From the NCBI GenBank assembly GCA_029893765.1, contig JARXZD010000008.1:1-64000 (forward strand): a stretch of DNA of 64,000 nucleotides, in the 5' to 3' direction. This stretch comes from Bacilli bacterium PM5-9. GTDB lineage: Bacteria; Bacillota_I; Bacilli_A; JAJDGJ01. Each line of letters opens with the position of its first letter. Position 1 is the stretch's first letter. Under the pieces are notes generated by a model. The model made no database searches and was not told where the DNA came from. It saw only the letters and a list, made by a program, of their open reading frames with translations. This document shows, piece by piece, positions 55,585 to 64,000 of the stretch. Both the position numbers and the translations under genes were made by a program.

Positions 55585-56358
55585 ATGTCAAAAATTATTT
55601 TTTTCGATATTGATGGTACAATAATTGACCATTTCAAAAAGGAAATACCTAAATCTACAATATTGGCATTAAAAATGCTTCAAGATAATAATCATACAAT
55701 TGCAATAGCATCTGGCAAAGGTCCAAAGTTTATTGAAACATTTATACCTGATATTAGTTTTAATACATATGTTGCTTTAAATGGCAATTATGCAGTATAT
55801 AAAAACAAGGTAATCAGTAAGAATTATCTTGATGAAAAAAGTGTTAAAAGTTTTTGTGAATACTGCCTTACTAATGATTTAGCATTTGTTTTATCTGATG
55901 AAAATGGAACGAAAACATTATATAAAAATGATCTACGAATTAAAAAATACTATGATGGTTTTAGTTTAGGTTATCCTGAAGTAATTGAAAAAGTAAATGA
56001 TTATGGTAGTTTCTTTCAAATGTCAATTATGATTGAAAACGATAATGAAAAAAGTATTCAAGAAATATTTCCCGAGTTTACTTTTGTTAGAATGTCAAAA
56101 TACGGAATGAATGTTGTTTCAAATAATGGTTTAAAAGAAAAGGGAATTAAAAAAATTCTTGAATATACTAATTATACATCAAATGATTTAGTTGTATTTG
56201 GTGATGGTTTAAATGATATTGGAATGTTCAAACTCGCAAAAACAAGCGTTGCTATGGGCAATGCTGATGATAAATTAAAAGAAAATGCAACATATATTAC
56301 CAATCATATTTCAAATGATGGAATATATAATGCATGTAAAAAATTAAATTTAATCTAA
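55585..56358 (+). CDS. Cof-type HAD phosphatase
   Basis: A 257-residue relative of the phosphatase at 38370-39161. Motif I FFDIDGTIID, motif II IAIASGKG, GDGLNDIGM, and the Cof cap are present. Substrate unknown. CGAGGTGAT lies before the ATG. Confidence 0.9.
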   Translation: MSKIIFFDIDGTIIDHFKKEIPKSTILALKMLQDNNHTIAIASGKGPKFIETFIPDISFNTYVALNGNYAVYKNKVISKNYLDEKSVKSFCEYCLTNDLAFVLSDENGTKTLYKNDLRIKKYYDGFSLGYPEVIEKVNDYGSFFQMSIMIENDNEKSIQEIFPEFTFVRMSKYGMNVVSNNGLKEKGIKKILEYTNYTSNDLVVFGDGLNDIGMFKLAKTSVAMGNADDKLKENATYITNHISNDGIYNACKKLNLI

Positions 56359-56359
56359 A

Positions 56360-56383
56360 AAAAAGACATTTATTGTCTTTTTT
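56360..56383. terminator. Bidirectional terminator
   Basis: AAAAAAGACA paired with TGTCTTTTTT between the HAD gene and the converging VWA gene. Confidence 0.85.
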
Positions 56384-58320
56384 TAGTTATATTTTTTTAA
56401 ATATATTGCTGATGATACTAAAGTCACCATTAGAATAACTGCACTTACATACAAATAATTTGAACCAGTATCAGGCGTTTTATTTTTGTCAGTATAAGCT
56501 AATGTAATTACAAAATCATTCGTTGGACTAGTACCTGCTAATTTTTTAGAGCCTTTTAAATAATTTGAAAAAACATAACTTTTCTTACCAACCTTGATTT
56601 CTTTCTTTAAATCAACCTTTTTACTAAAATTATATTTTGAATTATTAATAACCAAATTATTTATCGGTTTTCTTATTTCTTTAGCTGGATCATTTATATC
56701 AACAAAAATTATTTTAGCTTTATAGCGAACTTTATAAGAAATTTTTGTTCCTTTATTACTATCTTTTTTATTCATATTAAAAGTATCATAATAATCAAAT
56801 TCAGTAGTACTTGGATAAACAGAGTAATCTCCTGCAACTTTTGATTTATTCAGATGTAATGAATGATGTAAACTAATTGGATTATCTTTTTCAGCTGGAA
56901 CATTAATTGTCCAAGTAATAGTTTTTTTAACACTATCATATTTAGCAAGATATGGATAAACACCATTTGCATTAGCTTGACCAAAAGCAATTGTACTACT
57001 ATCAAGATTAGTTCTTGATTGAGATATACCATTTACTTTAATATCAATTGTATTCATTCCAACTAAATTAAAATCATTACCAATTTTTTCAGTGATAGTT
57101 CCTTTATTAAATAAATAAACTATTTCATTATTAATATCTTTAGCAGCTTCTTTAATTCCTTCAGTATCACCTTCACTAGTAACAGGTATAAATTTTTGTC
57201 CTAGCTTTGTTTCAGTCCACTTCATAAATCCTTGAGTTGGAGTTAAATGACTTGAATGAATTGAGTAATATGGGAAACCTACTGTATATAGTTTACATTC
57301 ATTTTTATCAACCATATCTTTTAATTCTTTAGCTGCATAATATATTCCCTTTTCAAGTCCAGTATATGGATAAAGTGTTTTATCACTTATTTCACTACGT
57401 TCAACTAATTGATCATTTACATCATAATCACCATTAACACCTTCATAATATCGACTAATTTTAACACCATTTTTATCTGCCTCAATATTACTTTTTTCAC
57501 CATTATAGAAAGCATCGAAAGGATCATTTTCACTTAAATATTTACCATAAGCCATTTCATTAACATTATAATGTACTGAACCTTGTAAATCATATCCATC
57601 ATTGTATGATAAAGTACCATGATTTATAATATCTCCATTAGCATTATATGTTCTACCACCAACAAAAGCATTTGTATTTGTTTCATTATCCTTTGTATAC
57701 ATATATGTACCACCATCAGTTAACATAACCATCATTTTATTATCTTTTGGTGCATTACCACTTGCTAATAATTTTCGTCCCTCAATAATACCACTTTGTA
57801 AATTAGTTCCAATAATTAAGTTTTTATTTTGTGCTAACTTCATTCCAAGAGCTCGCGCCATTGCTTGAGTACCAATTAAGGAAAAGTGCTTATCTATTTC
57901 AGCAGATGTTAAAGAGCTTAATTCCTTAAAGTCAACTTTTCCAGTATCAGTAGTTGTATACACACCATTTGAAAGTGAAACTGAAGTACCAAATACAATT
58001 GCTCCAACATTTATCTTTACTTTATCATTACTTTTTAATTCCTCAATTAAGAATTTTTTCAAATCACTATTAAAAGTATTCAATAAAGTTAAATTCGTTG
58101 CATCAACAACAAGTACAATATCATATTCAGGTACATATTGAGCTGCTGGTAAGTCAATTTGAACGTTAATATTATCATTAGCATCTAAATCACTTATTGT
58201 TTTTGAACCAGACAATGTTCCATCAAAAAGTGTTGTTGAAGCAGCAATTGTATTTATTGAAAAGATAAAAGCAATAACAATTACAAATATTTTTAAAAAA
58301 TTATTTATTTCTTTTTTCAT
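56383..58320 (-). CDS. Surface protein with von Willebrand A domain and sorting signal
   Basis: A 645-residue exported protein. A signal peptide (about residues 1-27) is followed by a von Willebrand A domain from about residue 62. The metal-ion site reads DATNL where DxSxS is usual, so metal-dependent ligand binding may be weakened, though MVMLTDGG is intact. Beta-rich modules follow, and the C-terminus has TPDTGSN, a hydrophobic helix and KKYN, an LPxTG-like sortase anchor with Thr for the first Leu. It is probably a wall-anchored adhesin. No sortase or pilin gene is nearby. Confidence 0.82.
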   Translation of the reverse strand: MKKEINNFLKIFVIVIAFIFSINTIAASTTLFDGTLSGSKTISDLDANDNINVQIDLPAAQYVPEYDIVLVVDATNLTLLNTFNSDLKKFLIEELKSNDKVKINVGAIVFGTSVSLSNGVYTTTDTGKVDFKELSSLTSAEIDKHFSLIGTQAMARALGMKLAQNKNLIIGTNLQSGIIEGRKLLASGNAPKDNKMMVMLTDGGTYMYTKDNETNTNAFVGGRTYNANGDIINHGTLSYNDGYDLQGSVHYNVNEMAYGKYLSENDPFDAFYNGEKSNIEADKNGVKISRYYEGVNGDYDVNDQLVERSEISDKTLYPYTGLEKGIYYAAKELKDMVDKNECKLYTVGFPYYSIHSSHLTPTQGFMKWTETKLGQKFIPVTSEGDTEGIKEAAKDINNEIVYLFNKGTITEKIGNDFNLVGMNTIDIKVNGISQSRTNLDSSTIAFGQANANGVYPYLAKYDSVKKTITWTINVPAEKDNPISLHHSLHLNKSKVAGDYSVYPSTTEFDYYDTFNMNKKDSNKGTKISYKVRYKAKIIFVDINDPAKEIRKPINNLVINNSKYNFSKKVDLKKEIKVGKKSYVFSNYLKGSKKLAGTSPTNDFVITLAYTDKNKTPDTGSNYLYVSAVILMVTLVSSAIYLKKYN

Positions 58321-58421
58321 TTACAAAACCTCCATTTTTTCAATTATTATTGTAACATAATTGTATAGTTTTGTAACGAAAAAAAGTGTTTTTAGTAAAA
58401 AAGTTTTCTATTAGAATACTT

Positions 58422-58862
58422 TTACATATATTTATCCGTTTTTACGCCTTTTTTCGACAATAAATCACAAAAAATTCCATTTCCCTTTACTTTTTTACTT
58501 GAAAAAGTTCCATCATAAATTATTCCACAACCACATGTTGGACTGCAATCCTTTAAAACAACAAGTTCGATTTCATTATCAATAATAACTTGTAAAGCCT
58601 TATTTACACCTTCAATAATTTTATCTGAATAGTCATTACCTTCTTTATCAACAACCTTTACTCTTTTTGCAAGCAAATCATCATAAGCATTATCATTTAT
58701 TTTTCCTTTAATTTCAATTGGATTTCTTGGTGATGGTAAACCTGCTAAGATTTCAGGGCAAATAGGTAAAAAACAAACCTCATTTTCATTGAGGTTTGTT
58801 ATCGATAAACCATTGTATCGGCATTTAATTCCGCAAAGGCATGCAGATGCTGCCTTTTTCAT
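58422..58862 (-). CDS. DUF523 protein
   Basis: A 146-residue protein with ASACLCGIKCRYNG, FLPICPEILAGLPSPR and VLKDCSPTCGCGIIYDG; the many cysteines suggest metal or iron-sulfur binding. Function is unknown; some relatives are fused to DUF1722. It is coupled by TAATG to the cyclase upstream. Confidence 0.9.
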   Translation of the reverse strand: MKKAASACLCGIKCRYNGLSITNLNENEVCFLPICPEILAGLPSPRNPIEIKGKINDNAYDDLLAKRVKVVDKEGNDYSDKIIEGVNKALQVIIDNEIELVVLKDCSPTCGCGIIYDGTFSSKKVKGNGIFCDLLSKKGVKTDKYM

Positions 58863-59602
58863 TATGGTAAGATTGCAAATGATCTTGATGGAAATCCTGG
58901 AGAACCATCAATTTTTGGCCATGAGTTTACAATTATTGCTCCAACTGGTGGAACTTTATCTAAATTTGTCATTACTTCAATTTGATAATGATCATGATCT
59001 AAGATTGCATTTTCAGCTTCAAAGAATCCTGCTTTACGACCACCTTCAGCTGAATCTGTATCAAGTGATTCATGCCCAATCGCAACTACTTTTCTTTCTT
59101 GAGCTAAAAACTCAACTGCTTCTTTTGACCAACCAGGTGTATGAGCATTACCATCTTCATCAAAGTTATAGAATGATTCAGGATCATGCCAGCGTTTTGA
59201 CCAATTTGAAGAAAACGCTACAAATGCTCCCTCTTCGATTTTTCCATATTCTTTTTCAAACTCTAAAATATGTTCTACTTGTACAGCAAAATCATGATTT
59301 TTTTCTACTTCATCTTCTAAATGTAAAACATACATAGGTGCAATCATTTCTTTGATTTCAACTTGTGCAATGTCTCTTGAATATTTGTAAGAGAAATGCA
59401 CTGGTGCATCAACATGTGTTCCATATTGTCCTGTTACTGTATACTCTTTAACAAAAAATCCTGCTTCTTCTTTAGTGTATAAAACTTTTTCTTTAATTGG
59501 CTCAAAAGCTCCAAAACGAGGAATTTCTGGATTAACATTGTGAGTTAAGTCAACCCATTCTTTTGTACGTAAATAATCTACTATTTCATATAAGTTTTTC
59601 AT
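58862..59602 (-). CDS. Cyclase / kynurenine formamidase-like hydrolase
   Basis: A metal-dependent hydrolase of 246 residues. The signature GQYGTHVDAPVHF (HxGTHxDxPxH type) lies near residue 65; DLTHNVNPEIPRFG is at the N-terminus and AIGHESLDTDSAEGG follows. The ATG at 59602 gives the conserved start; earlier codons lie before AAAGGA. The true substrate could be a cyclic amide or an N-formyl amino acid. Confidence 0.85.
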   Translation of the reverse strand: MKNLYEIVDYLRTKEWVDLTHNVNPEIPRFGAFEPIKEKVLYTKEEAGFFVKEYTVTGQYGTHVDAPVHFSYKYSRDIAQVEIKEMIAPMYVLHLEDEVEKNHDFAVQVEHILEFEKEYGKIEEGAFVAFSSNWSKRWHDPESFYNFDEDGNAHTPGWSKEAVEFLAQERKVVAIGHESLDTDSAEGGRKAGFFEAENAILDHDHYQIEVMTNLDKVPPVGAIIVNSWPKIDGSPGFPSRSFAILP

Positions 59603-59690
59603 TTTTTTACACGTCCTTTCATATATTTTTATAATACTTTTTTTTAATAAAAAAAACAATAAAATTTCTTAAAAAAACATTTTATGTTCA

Positions 59691-60248
59691 TTATATTTCT
59701 CTATTGTTATCCATTTTTTCTTTTTTAAATTTATCTAAATAGTCATAAACATTTACTCTATTATAAATGTTATCTGGATTTAAAACGACATCTTGTAAGT
59801 TTTTTAATTCTTGATGTACTATTTCATCAATCTCCTTTGAATAATTCATTATTTTAGAGTGATTAGCATATTCTCTTTCATCTAATACTTTCATTGAATC
59901 ATTTGGAAATACTTTCAAGTCTAAATCATAATCAATGTACTTTATTGCTTCACCATCGTATGTAAAAGGGGAAGCAATATTACAATAATAATGAATACCA
60001 TTGCTTCTAATCATACTAATAATGTTATACCATTTATCAGTAAAGAAAAAACAAACTGCTGGTTCTTTTGTATACCATACTCGACCTGAACTTTCGATAA
60101 CTCTTGTTTTATTATTTAAAACAACTAAGTAATCATCGCCTATATCAACTACATAACCATATTTCCAAACACGATGTATCCTACTATTATGCTTATAACT
60201 ATGAATCTCTACTCTTTGTCCAATCTTTAACTCTTTAAAGCGATTCAT
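59691..60248 (-). CDS. DUF402 nucleotide phosphatase-like protein
   Basis: A 185-residue protein of the FomD/Ntdp (YgaC) type: RVWKYGYVVDIGDDYLVVLN, VWYTKEPAVCFFF and YCNIASPFTYDGEAIKYIDYDLDLKVFP, with the acidic metal-binding residues. Relatives hydrolyse nucleoside tri- and diphosphates. The ATG at 60248 lies inside the end of proC (14-bp overlap). Confidence 0.85.
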   Translation of the reverse strand: MNRFKELKIGQRVEIHSYKHNSRIHRVWKYGYVVDIGDDYLVVLNNKTRVIESSGRVWYTKEPAVCFFFTDKWYNIISMIRSNGIHYYCNIASPFTYDGEAIKYIDYDLDLKVFPNDSMKVLDEREYANHSKIMNYSKEIDEIVHQELKNLQDVVLNPDNIYNRVNVYDYLDKFKKEKMDNNREI

Positions 60249-61029
60249 CGTTTTCACGCTTCATTTCTAATGACCTATCATAACATGCTTCCATTGCTTT
60301 ATAAAATAGTTCTTCTAAGCCATGTTCATCAAAATATTCTACAGCTTCAATCGTTGTTCCATTTGGTGAACAAACATTATCAGCTAATTCGCGTGGGCTT
60401 AGTTCACTATCAAGTTGCATTTGTGCTGTAGCTTTCATAACATTAGCCACTACTCTAATAGCTTCTTTTTTATCCATTCCTTTTGCTTGTCCAAACTTAG
60501 ACATTGCTTCAAGCACTAAATAAAAATATGCAGGTGATGAACCAGCTAAACAAATCATATTTGATAATTGATCTTCAGTGATTATTTTAGTTTCACCAAC
60601 TGTTTCAAAGATTTGAACAACATTTAAAAACTCTTGTTTATCAATATCATCATTCTCAACAATGCTTGTTAAACCAAGTCCAACTGCTGCTGGAGTATTT
60701 GGCATAACAATTACATATTTATTTAAATAAGTTTTCATAAATTCTTTTGAAATACCTGCTGCAATTGAAACAACAAGCTTATCTTGTAATATCTCTTTAT
60801 GTTCAATTAAAAAATCTTGATACATATATGGTTTAATTGCCAAAATTAAATACTCTGATCTTGCGATTACTTCTTTGACATCTGTACTTGTAAATGAAAC
60901 TAATTTTTCATTCTTTTTTAATGCCTCTTCATTAATGTCCATAACACTTATTTCATAGTTATCATTTTTAGACATACTAGAAATTAATGCACTTGCCATA
61001 TTACCTGAACCGATAAATCCAACTTTCAT
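60235..61029 (-). CDS. proC: Pyrroline-5-carboxylate reductase
   Basis: Last step of proline synthesis, using NAD(P)H. A 264-residue protein with GFIGSGNMASALI, VVSIAAGI, VIVMPNTPAAVGLG and C-terminal LADNVCSPNGTTIEAVEYF. No proA or proB is nearby. Confidence 0.95.
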   Translation of the reverse strand: MKVGFIGSGNMASALISSMSKNDNYEISVMDINEEALKKNEKLVSFTSTDVKEVIARSEYLILAIKPYMYQDFLIEHKEILQDKLVVSIAAGISKEFMKTYLNKYVIVMPNTPAAVGLGLTSIVENDDIDKQEFLNVVQIFETVGETKIITEDQLSNMICLAGSSPAYFYLVLEAMSKFGQAKGMDKKEAIRVVANVMKATAQMQLDSELSPRELADNVCSPNGTTIEAVEYFDEHGLEELFYKAMEACYDRSLEMKRENDESL

Positions 61030-61030
61030 T

Positions 61031-61885
61031 TTATTGCCCTCCCATTAAATATTTTATTAATAAATCTTTTTTATTTTTTGCATCACTTTTGCCTTGATTG
61101 TATGCTTCCATTAGTGTTTCTTTATCTTTTGTATAACGCGAAACACTTAAAGCTTTTGAAGGTCTTATTACAAAAACTTCATTATTTTTTTCCATTTCAT
61201 TAATCTTATCCAGCATGTTGTTATAAACAGTATCTCTTTGTTTTAATGCCTCAATTAATTTAGGATAGCGAAAATATAATACTTTTACTAATGGCAATGA
61301 ACTTTCTTTAGGACGTCGATATTCAATTGGATTTGTTAAAATAACAACGTTTTTCTTATTACCATCTTGTAATGATTTATTTAGTGGAATTGAATCTTTT
61401 ATTCCTCCATCTAAATATTTTTTTCCATTAATTTCAACTATCTTAGATAAAAGTGGTAATGAAGATGTTGCGATAATTGGTTTTGTTGAATTTTCCATAC
61501 TTTTCTTTGAAAAATATTCAACTTCACCACTTAAAATATTAAAACATCCTGCATAAAAAGTAGTATCACTTTTATTAAAAGCATCATAATCAAAAAATAC
61601 TTCTTTATCCAATTTATTGTAAATAGTATCTAAATTAAAATATTGACCATGTTTAATTAAATTTCCAATTCCAACTACTCTTTTATCATCACCATACTCT
61701 ACACTTAATGTGCAAGCTCTTCCTATTTGCTTACTTATGAAATTCATTCCACAACCAACACCAGCACTAACACCAACAATATATGTGAAATCAATATCGT
61801 TTTCCATAAAAAAGTCTAAGACTCCTTGAGTATACGAGGCTCTCATTCCTCCGCCTTCTAAGACTAATCCTGCTTCATATTTCAT
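61031..61885 (-). CDS. Patatin-like phospholipase
   Basis: A 284-residue cytoplasmic serine lipase. Oxyanion loop EGGGMRASYTQGVLD, nucleophile GVSAG near residue 39, and the catalytic Asp in DGGIKDS. Closest to the YjjU type. The second ATG, 8 bases from AAAGGA, is chosen. It lies 1 bp before proC. Confidence 0.9.
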   Translation of the reverse strand: MKYEAGLVLEGGGMRASYTQGVLDFFMENDIDFTYIVGVSAGVGCGMNFISKQIGRACTLSVEYGDDKRVVGIGNLIKHGQYFNLDTIYNKLDKEVFFDYDAFNKSDTTFYAGCFNILSGEVEYFSKKSMENSTKPIIATSSLPLLSKIVEINGKKYLDGGIKDSIPLNKSLQDGNKKNVVILTNPIEYRRPKESSLPLVKVLYFRYPKLIEALKQRDTVYNNMLDKINEMEKNNEVFVIRPSKALSVSRYTKDKETLMEAYNQGKSDAKNKKDLLIKYLMGGQ

Positions 61886-61987
61886 AATCATAGTCCTTTC
61901 ATTTCAAATATCAAACAAACAAATTATAACACTTTTATAAGGTTTTTTCTAGCCTAATTTTCATTGTATTCATTGAAGACAAAAAAA

Positions 61988-62070
61988 TTGCTTTTTTATC
62001 TAATCATCGGTATAATTATAATGAAAATGAAGATAAAACATCCATCTAATATTAGATGATTTTATTTTTT
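61988..62070 (+). promoter_or_regulatory. aroF promoter and attenuator-like leader
   Basis: TTGCTT (61988-61993), 17 bp, TATAAT (62011-62016). The leader then holds a perfect palindrome CATCTAAT/ATTAGATG (62043-62058), flanked by ATAAAA and TTTTAT and ended by a T-run (to 62070). It is a terminator-like hairpin with no upstream gene to serve, so control of aroF is possible. Confidence 0.5.
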
Positions 62071-62087
62071 AGAAAGTAGTTGTTTAA

Positions 62088-63089
62088 ATGATAATAAAAA
62101 TAAATGATACAATAGACAAACAAATTCTTACTGATATACATGAGTTCTTTATTAAAAATAGTGTTTCATATAAAGAAGTTAATATTAATAATATAAACTA
62201 TCTTTTAATTAATAGTGATATAACACATTTAGATTTGAATATAATAAATGATAATAATTTTGAAATTGTTTCAAAAAGTAATTCATATTATTTTGTTAGT
62301 AGAAAGTTTCAAAAAAAGACAAGTGAAATAGTTGTTAATGGTAAAATAATAGGAAATAATAGCCTATCAATTATTGGTGGTCCATGTTCAGTGGAATCAC
62401 AAGAACAGCTTAATAAAATAGTAAGTTATCTTAAGAAAAGTGATACTGATTTTTTAAGAGGTGGTATCTTTAAACCAAGAACATCTCCTTATTCTTTTCA
62501 AGGATTAGGTGAAATTGGATTAGATATTTTAAATAAAGAAAAAAATATTTATCCAATCGTTTGTGAACTAACATCCGTTGAACAAGTAAATAAATATGCA
62601 AAAGATATTGATATTATTCAAATTGGTGCTAGAAATATGCAAAATTTTGATTTATTAGAAAAGGTTGCAAAAACAAAAAAACCAATTATTTTAAAGCGTG
62701 GTTTCAATGCAACAATAGAAGAATGGCTATTTGCTGCTGAATACATCTTTTTAGCTGGTAATCCTAATATTATTTTGTGTGAAAGAGGCATTAGAACTTT
62801 TGAAAAAGCTTATCGAAATGTTACTGACTTAAATGCTATTGTTTTATTAAAGAAACTAACTCATTTACCAGTATTCATTGACCCATCTCATTCCACAGGA
62901 AATGCAAATATGGTTGAAAGCGTTGCTTTAAGTTGTATTATGGCTGGTGTTGATGGTATTCTTGTTGAAACTCATTATGATCCTAAAAAAGCATTAAGTG
63001 ATGGAGCTCAATCGCTAAACGAAAAACAATATCTTTCTTTAGTTGAAAAAGCAAAAAAACTAAAAGATTTTATAAATAATTCTTTATAG
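62088..63089 (+). CDS. aroF: DAHP synthase (AroA type I beta with N-terminal regulatory domain)
   Basis: First step of the shikimate pathway, joining PEP and erythrose 4-phosphate. A 333-residue protein: the N-terminal ferredoxin-like domain (about 1-80), then the TIM barrel with SIIGGPCSVES, RGGIFKPRTSPYSFQG, LKRGFNAT, and IDPSHSTGNANM. The N-terminal domain is the feedback-control unit in Thermotoga-type enzymes. aroB follows 12 bp after. Confidence 0.94.
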   Translation: MIIKINDTIDKQILTDIHEFFIKNSVSYKEVNINNINYLLINSDITHLDLNIINDNNFEIVSKSNSYYFVSRKFQKKTSEIVVNGKIIGNNSLSIIGGPCSVESQEQLNKIVSYLKKSDTDFLRGGIFKPRTSPYSFQGLGEIGLDILNKEKNIYPIVCELTSVEQVNKYAKDIDIIQIGARNMQNFDLLEKVAKTKKPIILKRGFNATIEEWLFAAEYIFLAGNPNIILCERGIRTFEKAYRNVTDLNAIVLLKKLTHLPVFIDPSHSTGNANMVESVALSCIMAGVDGILVETHYDPKKALSDGAQSLNEKQYLSLVEKAKKLKDFINNSL

Positions 63090-63101
63090 GAGTTGATTAA
63101 G

Positions 63102-64000
63102 TGGCATCAAATATCTTTAAAGAAAACAATATTAAATTTAAAAATGATACAATCAATAATGAAATTAGTAGTTTTTTAGATAATAAAAACTACTTTTTGT
63201 GTATTGATAAAAATGTTTATCAAAAACATTATAATTATTTAAAACCATTAATTGAAAACTGTCTTGATATAATCATCATTGAAGCTCTTGAAGAAAATAA
63301 AAACCAAGAACATGTTGATTTAATTCATAAAATGCTGTTTGATAACATGGCTGATCGTAATAGTAACTTAATATGTATTGGTGGTGGCTTAATTGGTGAT
63401 TTAGCTGGATTTGCTGGAGCAACTTATATGCGTGGTCTTAACCTTATTCATGTTCCTACAACTCTACTTGCTTGTGTTGATAGTTGTATCGGCTCTAAAG
63501 TAGCTATAAATAAGTTTCAAATAAAAAATTTAGTTGGAACATTTTATCCTGCAAATTATGTTTTAATTGATTCTACTTTTTTAACAACTCTTTCTACTAG
63601 ACTTTTTAAAGAAGGTCTTGTTGAATTAATTAAGCACGGACTTTTAAATGATGAATCTATTCTTATATGTTTAAATCAAATTAATTCTTTAGAAGAACTT
63701 AGAAATGATACTGAATTACTGATTAAACTTATTAAAAAATCAATGAAAATAAAATTAGATATTGTTGAAAAAGACTATTATGATAGTAAATATCGCCATC
63801 AACTTAACCTTGGACATAGTATTGCACACTGTATTGAGTTAGCTGATAATAACGATTACTTACATGGTGAGTGTGTAGCAATCGGTATTTTATTAGCTTT
63901 AACTTTAGACAACAATTATCTAAATAACAATGCTTATATATATGCTAAAGAGTTATTTGAAAAATTTGAATGTATTAAACCTTTTGTTGATATTGACTTT
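63102..64000 (+). CDS. aroB: 3-dehydroquinate synthase (partial, cut by window end)
   Basis: Second step of the shikimate pathway. The GTG start at 63102 follows TAGGAG by 8 bases. Within the visible part, GGGLIGDLAGFAGATYMRG and HVPTTLLACVDSCIGSK mark the NAD site, and EGLVELIKHGLL, LNLGHSIAHCIE and LHGECVAIGI contain the zinc ligands. About 299 codons are visible without a stop and the C-terminal end lies outside. It is in an operon with aroF. Confidence 0.92.

Noticed and set aside
62021-62059. A 12-codon ORF before aroF as an aromatic amino acid leader peptide
   Set aside because: It has no Phe, Tyr or Trp, no ribosome binding site, and starts about at the predicted transcription start.
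1-64000. Alternative genetic code (TGA as Trp), suggested by the extreme AT bias
   Set aside because: feoA ends with TGA in an ATGA overlap with feoB, and tryptophans are encoded by TGG.
1-64000. CRISPR arrays, tRNA or rRNA genes, prophage
   Set aside because: No regularly spaced repeats, cloverleaf sequences, rRNA segments or phage structural genes were recognised on reading both strands.

Overview
The window is very AT-rich chromosomal DNA of a low-GC Gram-positive bacterium. Visible signs are strong Shine-Dalgarno sequences (AAGGAGG, AAAGGTGAT), two T-box leaders, poly-U intrinsic terminators, TTGACA/TATAAT promoters, RNase J, IreB, ComEA/ComEC, YebC and a Bacillus-like gene order. TGA is used as a stop (feoA), so the standard bacterial code applies. 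An Erysipelotrichia-like or related host-associated Firmicute fits best; this is an inference from gene content and style, not a database match. No rRNA, tRNA or CRISPR array was seen.

Layout. 1-2.5 kb: feoA-feoB ferrous iron uptake. 2.5-7.5 kb: an accessory island formed by an ISL3-family element (8-bp target duplication CAAAAAAC on both sides) whose transposase gene is split by about 3.5 kb containing an IS30 remnant, a secreted repeat protein with a small membrane partner, and a 3'-truncated IS3-family element. 7.6-11.8 kb: a thioredoxin-like lipoprotein, a GPP34-like protein, a DMP19-like protein, L-serine dehydratase and holA. 11.9-23.1 kb: a long minus-strand housekeeping block read as alaS, ireB, ruvX, DUF1292, mltG, an O-methyltransferase, two U32 proteins, udk, greA, comEA and comEC. 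The alaS-to-greA part matches the Bacillus subtilis alaS-yrzL-yrrK-yrzB-yrrL-yrrM-yrrN-yrrO-udk-greA order. The YrrM/N/O trio is expected to make 5-hydroxy- and 5-methoxyuridine at the tRNA wobble position.

23.4-35.6 kb: peptidase PepV, exonuclease III, glycerol kinase, a T-box-controlled thrS followed at once by pfkA, pyruvate kinase, and an ArsR-type repressor with a three-HMA copper ATPase. 35.8-38.4 kb: a second accessory patch with a secreted protein plus small membrane protein, divergent from a secreted YiiX-like papain-fold protein and a lipoprotein. 38.4-53.9 kb: HAD phosphatase, RNase J, LysE exporter divergent from a MocR regulator, ornithine-racemase-like protein, DUF1963, BMP lipoprotein, ferredoxin-NADP reductase, rpsO, DUF975, Fic protein, YebC, a two-component system and YggS. 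54-64 kb: glyA behind a previously unannotated leader, a HAD phosphatase, a von Willebrand A surface protein, DUF523, cyclase, DUF402, proC, a patatin-like lipase, and the first chorismate-pathway genes aroF and aroB (aroB runs off the end).

The most interesting signal is upstream of glyA. A 39-codon leader ORF with a strong ribosome binding site carries six consecutive serine codons and is followed by a 12-bp hairpin with a run of seven T, just before the serine hydroxymethyltransferase gene. This has the layout of a serine-responsive ribosome-mediated attenuator. Other points are an apparent ATT start codon for ruvX, 22-bp-phased repeats at the lysE/mocR promoter, an attenuator-like hairpin before aroF, and two unrelated-looking copies of a secreted-protein/small-membrane-protein gene pair.
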